64,000 nt of DNA from Rhodococcus wratislaviensis (GCF_900455735.1 NZ_UAUI01000022.1:620001-684000); one strand, 5' to 3'. Counted from the stretch's first letter, positions 51,924 through 61,363 are shown. Program-made: numbers and translations. Notes: generated by a model not told the origin, from the letters alone.

Positions 51924-53149
51924 GGTGTCGGCGCCCCTCCCAGTTGCGGCGGAAGGCCCGGAATCTGCGGCAGTCCGGGTATCTGCGGAAGCCCCGGAAT
52001 CACCGGCGGTGCGGGTGCCGGCTTCGGAGCCGGCTGCAGGGGTGCCTGCAGCGGATCGCCCGACTGCCCGGCCACCCCGGCGAGCGATCCCACGGCGCCC
52101 TCGACGCCGCCGAGCGATCCGCCGAGACCGGTTCCGGTCAGGAAGTTGCTGTCCACGCGCTCGTTGGTCATGTCGATCGTCATCATGAGGTTCGCGTAGT
52201 CACCCTGAATCGCCTTGTCCATCGTCTTCATCGGGAAGGGGTACGTGAGCATCAGGGTCAGCACCTCGGTCAGCGCGCTCCCCGAGTTGGCGAGTTCACG
52301 CAGCACCGGTGTGAGGTTCGCCAGGTTCGCTTTCAGTTCCTCGCCGCTGCTCTCCACGAGACGGGAAGCGGTGTCGCTGAGCTTGCCCACCTCGACCAGC
52401 GCGGTGGTGAGGTTCTGCCGTTGGGTGACGAGCACTTCCAGCGCGGGCGGGATGCCGTCCAGCGCCGCGTCCAGGGTGGCCTTCTGCGCGTTGACGGTGC
52501 CCGCCAACCGGTCGAGTCCCTCCATCGCGCCGATGATGTCTCCGCGCTGCTGATCCAGGCTCGTGACGAGCCGGTCGAGTTGCGGGAGAAGATCCCGGAT
52601 CGAGTCCTCCCGGCCACCCAGTGCGGCGTTGAGCTCGAGAGTGATGTCGTGGATCTGGGCGATGCCGCCACCGTTGAGTACCACCGACAGTGACGACAAC
52701 GTCTGCTCGGTGGTCGGGTAGGCGCCCGCCCGCTCGATGGGGATCACGTCGCCGTCCTCGAGCCTGCCCTCGGGCTCGGCATCGGTCGGCGGAGCCAGTT
52801 CGAGGTGCTGCGAGCCGAGGAGGCTGGTCTGGCCGATCTTGGCGGTCGCGTTGGCAGGCAGTTGGACGTCGCCGTTGATCGAGACGGTGACCAGTGCATG
52901 CCAGTCCTGCACGTCGATGCCCGTCACCGATCCCACCGTCACGTCGTTCACGCGGACCGGCGAGTTCTGCGACAGCGTCGTGACATTGGGCATCTGGATC
53001 TCGACCGTGTAGGCGTCGTCGCCCTGGCCCTCGGTGCCCGGCAGGGGAAGAGAATTCAGCCCTTCCCACTCGCACCCGGTCAGGGTGAGGGACAACGTGA
53101 TCGCGACGGCCGCGACGGCGCCGCGACGCACCCGTGTGTGCTTCGTCAT
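51920..53149 (-). CDS. mce4E: Mce4E lipoprotein
   Basis: A 409-residue lipoprotein member of the MCE set. The signal peptide ends in LTLTGC (lipidated Cys26), followed by the MCE domain (VEIQMPNVTTLSQNSPVRVN), a helical region (about 150-320), and a C-terminal tail with three IPGLPQ-type units. The E subunit is the lipoprotein in all mce operons, which fixes its identity by position. 4-nt overlaps with mce4D and mce4F. Confidence 0.93.
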   Translation of the reverse strand: MTKHTRVRRGAVAAVAITLSLTLTGCEWEGLNSLPLPGTEGQGDDAYTVEIQMPNVTTLSQNSPVRVNDVTVGSVTGIDVQDWHALVTVSINGDVQLPANATAKIGQTSLLGSQHLELAPPTDAEPEGRLEDGDVIPIERAGAYPTTEQTLSSLSVVLNGGGIAQIHDITLELNAALGGREDSIRDLLPQLDRLVTSLDQQRGDIIGAMEGLDRLAGTVNAQKATLDAALDGIPPALEVLVTQRQNLTTALVEVGKLSDTASRLVESSGEELKANLANLTPVLRELANSGSALTEVLTLMLTYPFPMKTMDKAIQGDYANLMMTIDMTNERVDSNFLTGTGLGGSLGGVEGAVGSLAGVAGQSGDPLQAPLQPAPKPAPAPPVIPGLPQIPGLPQIPGLPPQLGGAPTP

Positions 53150-54438
53150 CGCCCACCTCCCGGCTGCAGCAGATCGTTCAGGTCCTTGGGCACGGCGACG
53201 GTCGGCATCCCGGCGAGGGTCCCGGTCATCGGCGGCGCGGACCGCGGAGGTACGGAGGCCTCGAGGCTCGGCGGGGTGTACTCGATCTGGTCGGGGAATG
53301 CGTTCACACCCGTCGTCGGGTTGGTGAGGATGGGCAGGTAATTCGCCGTCAGCGAGTTCAGGACCGGCGACAGGTACTGGGTGCACAGGTCCGCGCTCCG
53401 GTTCGCCTCGTTGGCCTGCAGGCTCTGGATGGCACCGCACATGAAGTTCACGGGGTTCCCGAAGTTCGCCATCGCGACCGCACCGACCAGTGATCCCTGC
53501 GCCGGCTTGTAGATGTTGCTGAAGTTGGCCAGCGCCGTGGGCGCGACGTGGAGCACCTGCTCGATCTGCGGCCTCTTGTCGGCGAGCACCTGGGTGGCGT
53601 CGGCCAGGCGGCCGACCTGTTCGCTCAGGCTCGCCCGGTTCTCCACGACGAACCGGTTGACGTCGCCGAGCGCGAGGTCGAGATCGTTCAGGGCGGTGCC
53701 GAGTTCGTCGGAGTTGGTGGCGAGCATGTTCGACACCGACGCGAGCCGTCCCTCGAACTGGACGATCTGCTCGTTGCTCGACGACAGAGCCGCCACGAAC
53801 GTCTGCAGGTTGCGGATGGTGGAGAACAGGTCGGTGCGGCCGTCGGACAGCGTCCGCATGGTCTCCGACAGTTCCCGCAGCGTGTTCCGCAACGACTCTC
53901 CGTTGCCGTCGAGATTGTCGGCGGCGGTGTCGATGAACGTGCCGAGCGAGCCCTGCGGGTCGGCACCCTGCGGTCCGAGCGCCTCCGACAGCTTGTTCAG
54001 CTCCGTCTTGATCTCGTCCCATTCCACCGGGACGGCGGTGCGCTCCACGGGGATGCTCGCGCCGTCGCCCATCGTCGGCCCACCCGCGTACACGGGTGTC
54101 AGCTGGACGAACCGTCCCGACACCAGGCTGGGTGCGACGATGACGGCCTTCGCGTCGGCCGGGATCTCGACGCTCTTCTGCACGTTCATCGTGACCCGTG
54201 CGAAGTCGGCGCCGGGCTCGATCGAGTCGATCGTCCCCACCTTCACACCGAGGACGCGGACGTCGTCGCCCGAATACAGGCCGGTGGTCGCCGGGAAGTA
54301 CGCGGTGATCGTGTTCTGGAAGAGTTTGGGCACGAACATCACTGCGGCGCCGACGATCAGCACCACCACGGCCGCGGCGACGCCGCCGCGGATCAGCCAC
54401 TTCTTCCGCGTGTTGGTGATTTCCGGGTTCGTCGTCAT
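53146..54438 (-). CDS. mce4D: Mce4D
   Basis: A 430-residue MCE protein: TM helix (about 17-38), MCE domain (about 45-125; LYSGDDVRVLGVKVGTIDSI), helical stretch with many Leu/Asp heptads (about 140-330), C-terminal extension ending in a Pro/Gly segment. ATG 54438 overlaps the mce4C stop by 4 nt and is preferred to a longer form. Confidence 0.92.
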   Translation of the reverse strand: MTTNPEITNTRKKWLIRGGVAAAVVVLIVGAAVMFVPKLFQNTITAYFPATTGLYSGDDVRVLGVKVGTIDSIEPGADFARVTMNVQKSVEIPADAKAVIVAPSLVSGRFVQLTPVYAGGPTMGDGASIPVERTAVPVEWDEIKTELNKLSEALGPQGADPQGSLGTFIDTAADNLDGNGESLRNTLRELSETMRTLSDGRTDLFSTIRNLQTFVAALSSSNEQIVQFEGRLASVSNMLATNSDELGTALNDLDLALGDVNRFVVENRASLSEQVGRLADATQVLADKRPQIEQVLHVAPTALANFSNIYKPAQGSLVGAVAMANFGNPVNFMCGAIQSLQANEANRSADLCTQYLSPVLNSLTANYLPILTNPTTGVNAFPDQIEYTPPSLEASVPPRSAPPMTGTLAGMPTVAVPKDLNDLLQPGGGR

Positions 54439-55490
54439 CGCGGCGGTTCCCTCAGCTCGATGGACGGACCTGTCTGCAGGTAGGCCTGGAGGTCGTTGGG
54501 GAGATGCTCCGGCCACGTCACCGCGTCGCTGAGCCCCTGGAACAGGTTGCCGATGCCGATGTTGTAGACGTACGCCATGAAGAACGGACCGCTACCGACC
54601 GACTCACCGAGCTGAGTCGCGTACGGGGCGAGGCCGTCGAGTGCCTGCGAGATGTTGTCCTTGTTCCGCTGCAGGACGTCGACCACCGAGTTCAGCTTGT
54701 CGAGCGTCGGTTTCATCTGCTCCTCGTTGTCCTGGACCAGTCCCGTGAGCTGCCGGGACACCGCGGAGATGTTCACGATCAGCTGGCTGATCGCCGTGCG
54801 GCGACGGTCGAGCTCGCCGAACAGCTGGTTCCCGTCGACGATCAGCGAGTTGATCTGCCCGCTGCGCTCGGCGAGGATTCCGGTCACGTTCTCGGCACGC
54901 GAGAGCAGCTGTCTCAGCGTCTCGTCCCGCGAATTGATGCTCTCCGACAACCGGGTCAGGCCGTCAAGAGCGGTGCGCAGCTCGGGCGGTGTGTTCTCGA
55001 GAGCACCGGACATCGCGTTCAACGCGTTGTTGACCTCGTCGGTGTCGAGCTCGGACACGGTGTTCGACAGATCGCCGAGCGCGTCGTTGAGAGAGTACGG
55101 AGAGTTGGTGCGCTCCAATGGAATCGTCGACCCCACCGACATCGTGTCGTACCCGAGCGGGGTGACGGCCAGCGACTTCCGTCCGAGAACCGTGTTCGTC
55201 TTGATGTTCGCCTCGGTGGCGTCGCCGAGGACGATGCCGTCCTGGATCGTGAACGTGACGAGCACGTGCTGATCGTCCAGTTCGACCTCGGCGACCTTCC
55301 CGACGTCGACGCCGGCGAGCGTCACCGCGTCGCCGGTCATCAGCCCACCCGCGTCCTCGAAGTAGGCGGAGTACTGCGTTCCGCCCGAAAGGAATTGCAG
55401 CTGATCGTATTGCAGGGTCGCGATCACGATCATGCTCGCGATGGCGACACCGATGATTCCCACCTGTACGGGATTACGTTCGCGCTTCAT
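54435..55490 (-). CDS. mce4C: Mce4C
   Basis: A 351-residue MCE protein with an N-terminal TM (about 6-25), MCE domain (about 30-110; GGLMTGDAVTLAGVDVGKVA) and a long helical C-terminal part. ATG 55490 lies 2 nt after the mce4B stop; a GTG five codons upstream is possible but would overlap it. Confidence 0.92.
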   Translation of the reverse strand: MKRERNPVQVGIIGVAIASMIVIATLQYDQLQFLSGGTQYSAYFEDAGGLMTGDAVTLAGVDVGKVAEVELDDQHVLVTFTIQDGIVLGDATEANIKTNTVLGRKSLAVTPLGYDTMSVGSTIPLERTNSPYSLNDALGDLSNTVSELDTDEVNNALNAMSGALENTPPELRTALDGLTRLSESINSRDETLRQLLSRAENVTGILAERSGQINSLIVDGNQLFGELDRRRTAISQLIVNISAVSRQLTGLVQDNEEQMKPTLDKLNSVVDVLQRNKDNISQALDGLAPYATQLGESVGSGPFFMAYVYNIGIGNLFQGLSDAVTWPEHLPNDLQAYLQTGPSIELREPPR

Positions 55491-55492
55491 GG

Positions 55493-56515
55493 CTACGGTG
55501 CACACCTCCCTGCCGTCTGACCGCCCGGCATGTTGAGGAGCAGATCCGATCCGTCCGGGCCGGAGAACTTGAACTTGACCGTGCAGACGTACATCTGGAA
55601 GAAGCTGCCGTAGGTGCCGATGCGGATGAGCCTCCGATAGGCGTCGGGCAGATTCTGGAACACCCAGTCGAGGTCGTCCTCCCCCGCCTGGAGTTGGGTT
55701 GCAGTGCGGTTGGCCTCGGCGATCGTGCTCTGCAACGGTGGCCGCGCACCTTCGAGCAGATTCGCGAGATCCCCCGTCGCCCCTGCGATGCGGGGAATGG
55801 CGTCGCCGATCTGATCGCGGTCCTGGGAGAGCCCGCTGACCAACTGCTGCAACTGGTCGAGCGTCGACCGGAACTGGTCGCCGCGGTCGTTGATGGTGCC
55901 GAGCACCTGGTTGAGGTTCGTGATCACCTCACCGATCAACTGGTCCCGGTCGGCCAGGGTGTTCGTGAACGAACTCGTGCTGCCGAGGAGAGAGACGAGG
56001 GTTCCGCCCTGCCCCTGGAACACCTGGACCAGCGCCTGGGACAGGTCGTTGACCTGCTGCGGGTCCAACGCCCGCAGGAGTGGCTTGAACCCACCCAGCA
56101 GAAGGTCGAGATCGAGTGCGGGAGAGGTGTTCTCGACGGGAATGGATCCACCGTCCGGCAGCGGTTCCACCGAACCGGCGCCTTCGAGAAGTTCCATGTA
56201 CCGGTCGCCGACGAGGTTTTCGTACCGCACCGTGGCCTTGGTCCCGTCGAACAGCGAGTACTTGGTGTCGACGGTGAAGTCGACGTCGGCGAGGTTGTCG
56301 TCGTCGATGCTCACCTTCTCGACGGCGCCGACGGGAACGCCGGCGATGCGCACCTTGTCGCCGGGCTTGAGCCCGGACACGTCCGTGAAGGTGGCGTGGT
56401 AGCCGTCGGAGCTGCTGAACCGGTACTGGCTGAACACCAGGGCGAGTCCGGCGAAGATCACCGACATCACCGTCGCGAAGATCAGCAGTTTGACCGTGGT
56501 CGCTCGCACTGTCAC
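55493..56515 (-). CDS. mce4B: Mce4B
   Basis: A 340-residue MCE protein: TM helix (about 8-28), MCE domain with SGLKPGDKVRIAGVPVGAVE, helical region, and a C-terminal domain with two Cys (MYVCTVKF and GRCAP) that may pair. GTG start overlapping the mce4A stop by 4 nt (GTGA). Confidence 0.92.
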   Translation of the reverse strand: MTVRATTVKLLIFATVMSVIFAGLALVFSQYRFSSSDGYHATFTDVSGLKPGDKVRIAGVPVGAVEKVSIDDDNLADVDFTVDTKYSLFDGTKATVRYENLVGDRYMELLEGAGSVEPLPDGGSIPVENTSPALDLDLLLGGFKPLLRALDPQQVNDLSQALVQVFQGQGGTLVSLLGSTSSFTNTLADRDQLIGEVITNLNQVLGTINDRGDQFRSTLDQLQQLVSGLSQDRDQIGDAIPRIAGATGDLANLLEGARPPLQSTIAEANRTATQLQAGEDDLDWVFQNLPDAYRRLIRIGTYGSFFQMYVCTVKFKFSGPDGSDLLLNMPGGQTAGRCAP

Positions 56516-57687
56516 TGCCCACCCTGCCCGGGGTACACACCCGCGAACAGCAGCTGGAACACCTTGGGCAGGTGCACCTGGACTTCCGTCGACGGCACGA
56601 ACGGCACCGTTCCGGTGTCGGCCACGACGAAGTTCGCATGCTTGCTGAGATCAGGGTTGGGAAGACCGTGGCAGTTCGGCCCACCTGTCGCGTTCACTTT
56701 CGGCAGGTCCTTCGGATAGGTGTACGGCTCCTGCCCGTACATGAAGCTGGCGCTCAGCGCGATGCCCGGCTGATTGCCGCCGATGAGCTGTTCGGCGAGG
56801 GGAATCACGTTGTTCAGGCCGACGATGAAGCAGGAGATCTCGGGCGAGTACTCGGCCAACAGGTCCGTCGTCGGGAGCAGCAGGTCGAGAGAGGAGTTCA
56901 GGTTCTGCTCGTTCTCGGTGAGTACGGTGTTCGCCGTGTCGGCCAGCCCGGTGACGTTGAGCAGCACGGCATCCAGGTTGTCCTGTTCGTCGACGACGGT
57001 GCCGCTGGTGGCCGTCGCGTTGTCGAGCACTCGCAGCAGATCCGGTGCCGTGTCGGCGTACACGTCGGTGACCTGCGCGGCTTTCGCGAAATCTTCCTGC
57101 AGCTGAGGCAGACTCGGATTCATCTTCGCCAGGTAGCTGTCGCTCTGCTCGAGCAGGGCGCCGAGTTCCTCTCCGCGCCCGCGCAGCGCCGAGGAGATGG
57201 CCCCGAGGGTGGCGTTGAGCTTCTCCGGCTGTACCTGCGCCAGCACGTCCGACAAGTGCTGGAAGACCGTGTTGAACTCGACGGTGACGTTGTCGGACGC
57301 GATGACGTCACCTGCCTGAAGAGGGGTGGACGACGGGTTCTCCGGCATCACGAAGTTGACGTACTTCGCGCCGAACACGGTGGTGGACTTGATCTCCACG
57401 GTGGCGTTGGAGGGGATCAGCGACATCATGTCGGGGTACATCGCCAGTTTCAGCTCGGCGCCGTCCGTCACGTGTTCGATGGAGCCGACGCGGCCGACCT
57501 CGACGCCGAGGAGCTTGACCTTGGCGTCGGGTTCCATCACCAGCCCGGAGCGATCCGACGTGACGGTGACGGGCGTGGTCTCGCTGAAGGTTCCGTTGAA
57601 CATGGCCAGTGACACACCGATGATCGCGAGAAGACTCACGACGAGAACGAGTGCCGCGAGCTTCTTCTTCCCACTCGAATCAGACAT
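56512..57687 (-). CDS. mce4A: Mce4A
   Basis: A 391-residue MCE protein, first of the six. TM helix (about 9-29), MCE domain (about 38-115; RSGLVMEPDAKVKLLGVEVG), helical domain with FNTVFQHLSDVLAQVQPEKL typical of A subunits, then a C-terminal cysteine-containing region (EISCFIVGLN, GGPNCHGLP). 12 nt downstream of yrbE4B. Confidence 0.94.
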   Translation of the reverse strand: MSDSSGKKKLAALVLVVSLLAIIGVSLAMFNGTFSETTPVTVTSDRSGLVMEPDAKVKLLGVEVGRVGSIEHVTDGAELKLAMYPDMMSLIPSNATVEIKSTTVFGAKYVNFVMPENPSSTPLQAGDVIASDNVTVEFNTVFQHLSDVLAQVQPEKLNATLGAISSALRGRGEELGALLEQSDSYLAKMNPSLPQLQEDFAKAAQVTDVYADTAPDLLRVLDNATATSGTVVDEQDNLDAVLLNVTGLADTANTVLTENEQNLNSSLDLLLPTTDLLAEYSPEISCFIVGLNNVIPLAEQLIGGNQPGIALSASFMYGQEPYTYPKDLPKVNATGGPNCHGLPNPDLSKHANFVVADTGTVPFVPSTEVQVHLPKVFQLLFAGVYPGQGGQ

Positions 57688-57699
57688 CTACCGGCACTC

Positions 57700-58551
57700 C
57701 TATCCCGAAAGGTTGAAGTTGCCGGACCCGCCGTAGATGGCGAGCGAGATGAGCAGGGTGACGGTGACGACGGCGATCAGCGAGGAGCGCACCGCGTTGC
57801 CGACGGCCACACCGACACCGACCGGACCGCCCGAGGCGTTGAATCCGTAGTAGGTGTGGATGAGCATGATCGCGATCGCCATGACGATGGCCTGGGCGAA
57901 CGACCACAGAATGTCCGTGGGTATCAGGAACGTCGAGAAGTAGTGGTCGTACACGCCGGACGACTGGTCGTACAGCACCACCGTCGCGAACCGGCTGGCC
58001 ATGAACGACGCGATCACTGCCAGGGCGTACAGCGGAATGATGGCGATCATGCCCGCCATCACTCGTGTGCTGACCAGGTACGGGATCGACGGGATCGCCA
58101 TCGTCTCGAGCGCGTCGATCTCCTCGGAGACGCGCATGGCGCCGAGCTGGGCGGTGGAGCCGGCGCCGATGGTGGCCGCCAGACCGATGCCCGCGATGAC
58201 CGGCGCCGCGATCCGCACGTTGATGAAGGCCGCGAAGAATCCGGTGAGGGCCTCGACGCCGATGTTGCCGAGCGAGCTGTACCCCTGCACCGCGATGGTG
58301 CCGCCGGTGAACAGGGTCAGGAAGCCGACGATGACGACGGTTCCGCCGATCACCGCGAGCGCACCCGTGCCCATGCTGATCTCGGCGATGAGCCGCAGCG
58401 TCTCCTTCGGGTAGTGCATCAGGGCGCGGGGCGCCCATCCGATGGCACGCGCGAAGAACAGCGCCTGCTCACCGAGCCGGTCGATCGAGCGGGACGCCGA
58501 CGCGAACCGTTTCCGAGTTCGGGGAAAGCGCCCGGCCGCCGCTAGTGCCAT
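57700..58551 (-). CDS. yrbE4B: YrbE4B permease
   Basis: A 283-residue MlaE/YrbE permease with about six TM helices and the core SEEIDALETMAIPSIPYLVS. With YrbE4A it forms the inner-membrane channel, driven by the MceG ATPase encoded elsewhere. 20 nt after yrbE4A. Confidence 0.95.
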   Translation of the reverse strand: MALAAAGRFPRTRKRFASASRSIDRLGEQALFFARAIGWAPRALMHYPKETLRLIAEISMGTGALAVIGGTVVIVGFLTLFTGGTIAVQGYSSLGNIGVEALTGFFAAFINVRIAAPVIAGIGLAATIGAGSTAQLGAMRVSEEIDALETMAIPSIPYLVSTRVMAGMIAIIPLYALAVIASFMASRFATVVLYDQSSGVYDHYFSTFLIPTDILWSFAQAIVMAIAIMLIHTYYGFNASGGPVGVGVAVGNAVRSSLIAVVTVTLLISLAIYGGSGNFNLSG

Positions 58552-58571
58552 CTACTCCACCACCATGTCGA

Positions 58572-59336
58572 TCACCCTGCCGTCAGCTTGATGCCGACGG
58601 CGGTGACGAGAACGTTGACCACGAACAGGGCCATGAACGAGAACACGACGGTCTGGTTGACGGCGTCACCGACGCTCTTCGCGCCACCCTTGACGTTCAG
58701 GCCGAGGTAGGCGGCGACGAGGCCGGCGATCATGCCGAACAGACCGGCTTTGACTTCCGAGATCACGAGCTCCCCGAATCCGGTGAGCAGGGTGATGCCG
58801 TTGACGAACGCACCCGGGTTGACGTCCTGGATGTAGACCGAGAAGACGAAGCCGCCGAGGATGCCGATGGTGCAGACCAGGCCGTTGAGCAGGAGCGCAA
58901 CGACGGTCGACGCCAGCACTCGTGGCACGACCAGGCGGTGGATCGGATTGATGCCCAGCACCCGCATTGCGTCGATCTCTTCGCGGATGGTGCGGGCCGA
59001 GAGGTCTGCGCAGATGGCAGTGGCTCCTGCACCCGCCACGATGAGCACGGTGACGATGGGACCGACCTGGGTCACGGTGCCGAGAGCGGCGCCGGCGCCA
59101 CTGAGGTCTGCCGCGCCGATCTCACGGAGGAGGATGTTGATCGTGAAGCTCACCAGCACGGTGAACGGAATGGCCACCAGCACGGTGGGCACCATCGAGA
59201 CCCGGGCGACGAACCACGCCTGGTCGACGAACTCGCGACGTTGGAAGGGCCTCGAAAAGACTGCCCTCAACGTTTCGCCCGACATCGTGAAGAACCCGCC
59301 GACCGCACGCAACGGCACCTCGAGGAGGTCTACCAT
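58572..59336 (-). CDS. yrbE4A: YrbE4A permease, first gene of the mce4 operon
   Basis: A 254-residue MlaE/YrbE permease with the conserved segment REEIDAMRVLGINPIHRLVV and five to six TM helices. GAGGAGG lies upstream of the ATG. A KstR operator at 59424-59437, 88 nt upstream, marks the operon promoter; the downstream genes follow with short gaps or 4-nt overlaps down to 48426. Confidence 0.95.
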   Translation of the reverse strand: MVDLLEVPLRAVGGFFTMSGETLRAVFSRPFQRREFVDQAWFVARVSMVPTVLVAIPFTVLVSFTINILLREIGAADLSGAGAALGTVTQVGPIVTVLIVAGAGATAICADLSARTIREEIDAMRVLGINPIHRLVVPRVLASTVVALLLNGLVCTIGILGGFVFSVYIQDVNPGAFVNGITLLTGFGELVISEVKAGLFGMIAGLVAAYLGLNVKGGAKSVGDAVNQTVVFSFMALFVVNVLVTAVGIKLTAG

Positions 59337-59423
59337 CCGTCCTCCTCGTCCATGATCTCGCCCAGCACCGACTGTCAGTTCGAGCCCAGCCCCCCGACGG
59401 TCTGTGACTCAGGTCATATTAAC

Positions 59424-59437
59424 TAGAACGTGTTCAC
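59424..59437 (-). promoter_or_regulatory. KstR-type operator of the mce4 operon
   Basis: TAGAACGTGTTCAC fits TnnAACnnGTTnnA except the last base, with a clear GAAC-GT-GTTC palindrome. It is 88 nt before yrbE4A. Confidence 0.8.
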
Positions 59438-59731
59438 CTGTCAAAGGTGGTCGCTCATCAGCAAGAATCGTCCCACATTCAGCACGCTCAGAGTGCCGAA
59501 TTCGACCGAAATTCCGGGCGTGTCCCCGGCCGATCGAACTCGATGATTCGCGCCGAGCGGAAATCCGATTCGTGGCCATAAAATGTTATAGCACAAGAAC
59601 TTTGAGAGAAATTCACCGCATGTCGGCGAACGGCGGATACACCTTTTGCAGCTGCCACGCGCACGGGCCGACCTCGGCAGCTGCCGCGCCGGATGGGCAG
59701 GCGCGATCGAACTGGTCGACGACAGCAGAAC

Positions 59732-59745
59732 TAGAACACGATCTA
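59732..59745. promoter_or_regulatory. second KstR-like site upstream of mce4
   Basis: TAGAACACGATCTA lies inside the wider palindrome ACTAGA-n6-TCTAGT. One core base differs (GAT for GTT). No gene start is close by. Confidence 0.5.
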
Positions 59746-59903
59746 GTCATATCCGGCACACCTCTCGAACACCCCACCACGGTCTCCCGGCCCCCGTTCC
59801 GCCGCTCTTCAGTTGCCTTCAGTATCGCCCATCGCGCGGGCATTACCTGCGGAAACGATACGGAAACAACCTTCGTGTCGGTTATTCGGCCCCGGCGACG
59901 CAG

Positions 59904-60821
59904 TCAGCCCAGTTCGCGGAGCGCCGCGGAGGCCGAGAACATGGCGGCAGGATCCCGATCCGCGAAATAGTTTCCGAGCTCCGCCGCGAGCGCACCGGGT
60001 GTCCACCGACCGTCCGCGGCGTCGAACCGCCGCTCCACGACCGGTGCCGCCATCAACGCCACCATCGGGCCGTAGACGACGAAGACCTGACCGTTCACCG
60101 AGTCGGCGGCGGGCGAGGCGAGGTAGGCGACCAGCGCGGCCACATGCTCGGGCGACAACGGGTCGATCCCCTCGGCCGGTGCCTCCCCGAAGACGTTCTC
60201 CGTCATCGACGTGCGGGCCCGAGGGCAGATCGCGTTGGCTCGGACGCCGTACCGGGACAGCCCGCGGGCCGCCGACAGCGTGAGCGCCGTGATGCCCGCC
60301 TTGGCGGCGCCGTAGTTCGCCTGCCCCTCGGGGCCCAGCAGTCCCGCCTCGGACGAGGTGTTGACGATGCGTCCGTAAACAGGCGCACCGGCCTCCTTCG
60401 ACTTGCCCCGCCAGTACGACGCGGCCGCGCGGCACAGCAGGAAGTGTCCGCGCAGATGAACCTTCAGCACCAGATCCCAGTCCTCGTCGGACATGTTGAA
60501 CAGCATGCGATCCCGCGTGATACCCGCGTTGTTCACCAGGATGTCGAGGCTACCGAGCCGACTCTGCGCCGCCTCCATGATCGCGTCGGCGGTGGACCGT
60601 TCCCCGATGTCGCCTGCCACGAACTCGACCTTCGCGCCCAGGCCCCGGATCTCCTCGAGCGTTGCCTCCACGGCGTCGTTCGCGGCCAGGTCGTTGACGA
60701 CGACGGACGCACCCGCGCGGGCCAGTGCGATCGCCTCGAATTTTCCGAGGCCGGATCCGGCGCCGGTCACGACGGCGACCTTGCCGTCCACGTTCACATC
60801 GCGGTCAGCCACAGCATTCAT
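59904..60821 (-). CDS. hsd4A: steroid side-chain SDR, Hsd4A-like
   Basis: A 305-residue classical SDR: cofactor motif TGAGSGLG (19-26), NNAGITRDRML, catalytic Ser/Tyr/Lys in NTSSEAGLLG and YGAAKAG, and a C-terminal extension of about 70 residues. By gene order it corresponds to Rv3502c. Hsd4A enzymes oxidise hydroxyacyl-CoA intermediates of the sterol side chain and also 17-hydroxysteroids. GGAGAG before the ATG at 60821 sets the start. Own KstR site upstream. Confidence 0.88.
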   Translation of the reverse strand: MNAVADRDVNVDGKVAVVTGAGSGLGKFEAIALARAGASVVVNDLAANDAVEATLEEIRGLGAKVEFVAGDIGERSTADAIMEAAQSRLGSLDILVNNAGITRDRMLFNMSDEDWDLVLKVHLRGHFLLCRAAASYWRGKSKEAGAPVYGRIVNTSSEAGLLGPEGQANYGAAKAGITALTLSAARGLSRYGVRANAICPRARTSMTENVFGEAPAEGIDPLSPEHVAALVAYLASPAADSVNGQVFVVYGPMVALMAAPVVERRFDAADGRWTPGALAAELGNYFADRDPAAMFSASAALRELG

Positions 60822-60893
60822 GAACACGCTCTCCTGGTTCTGTGCACTCGCCGGAGGTCGCGAACACGACACGGCGGTAGGTCGACGTCACTG

Positions 60894-60907
60894 TAGAACG
60901 TGTTCTC
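60894..60907. promoter_or_regulatory. KstR-type operator between fdxD and hsd4A
   Basis: TAGAACGTGTTCTC fits the operator except the last base (GAAC-GT-GTTC core). It gives hsd4A a promoter of its own, 73 nt from the ATG. Confidence 0.75.
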
Positions 60908-60924
60908 ATTCCGGGCAACAATCC

Positions 60925-61116
60925 TCAGGGGTGTTCGGTGAGCGCAGCCCTCGGACACTGGGCGATCGCCGTACGCACGTCTTCCTCCCGGTCAGCGGGA
61001 GGAACAGCACTCGAAATGTGCAGCTGATCGTCGTCGTCGAGCTCGAAGATGTCGGGTGCGATCCCCACGCACACACCATTGGCCTCGCAACGGTCGAAAT
61101 CGACTCTGACCTCCAT
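60925..61116 (-). CDS. fdxD: [3Fe-4S] ferredoxin FdxD
   Basis: A 63-residue ferredoxin. Cys10 and Cys16 in CEANGVC and Cys54 in CP form a three-Cys set; the usual fourth Cys position is Asn, which gives a 3Fe-4S cluster. Such ferredoxins feed electrons to P450s. Same place as Rv3503c, next to steroid CoA dehydrogenases. GAGG precedes the ATG. Confidence 0.92.
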   Translation of the reverse strand: MEVRVDFDRCEANGVCVGIAPDIFELDDDDQLHISSAVPPADREEDVRTAIAQCPRAALTEHP

Positions 61117-61199
61117 GGTAACCCTCACTTCTCCTCGTCTCGTCACTCGTGGACCCAGGTGCCGCCGGGCTGTGGCGCACTCCGTTCCTGCGATAACAC

Positions 61200-61213
61200 T
61201 AGAACCTGTTCCA
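61200..61213. promoter_or_regulatory. KstR-type operator between fdxD and fadE26
   Basis: TAGAACCTGTTCCA fits TnnAACnnGTTnnA at all fixed positions. It is 84 nt before fdxD and 151 nt before fadE26 and may control both. Confidence 0.85.
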
Positions 61214-61308
61214 GTCGTGTGCAATGATTCGTTCCACGACTGCGAGCACGCCTACCGGGCACGCTCCGGGGCCGGCCGGGGCCGACTCCGCGAATGCACC
61301 GCAGAGAC

Positions 61309-61322
61309 TGGAACCTGTGCCA
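61309..61322. promoter_or_regulatory. second KstR-like site before fadE26
   Basis: TGGAACCTGTGCCA fits the operator with one core mismatch (GTG for GTT). It is 42 nt before the fadE26 ATG. Confidence 0.6.
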
Positions 61323-61363
61323 GATTTCAGCTGATTCCGCTCTCGGACTGGAGAGGTATTTCG

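Larger units (their letters stand above)
59337..59903. other. intergenic control region of mce4
   Basis: 567 nt with no gene I can support. It holds the mce4 promoter, two KstR-like sites (59424 and 59732), an AT-richer stretch (about 59560-59620), and an unremarkable remainder up to the 3' end of hsd4A. The distance between the two operators (about 308 nt) would allow looping or two start sites. Confidence 0.7.

Noticed and set aside
51920..54400. 826-codon form of Mce4E
   Set aside because: The extra N-terminal part is out-of-frame mce4D. ATG 53149 gives a proper lipoprotein signal peptide and the usual 4-nt overlap.
59613..59843. 76-codon ORF in the mce4 control region
   Set aside because: No ribosome-binding site or domain, and it contains a KstR-like operator. 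Treated as noncoding.
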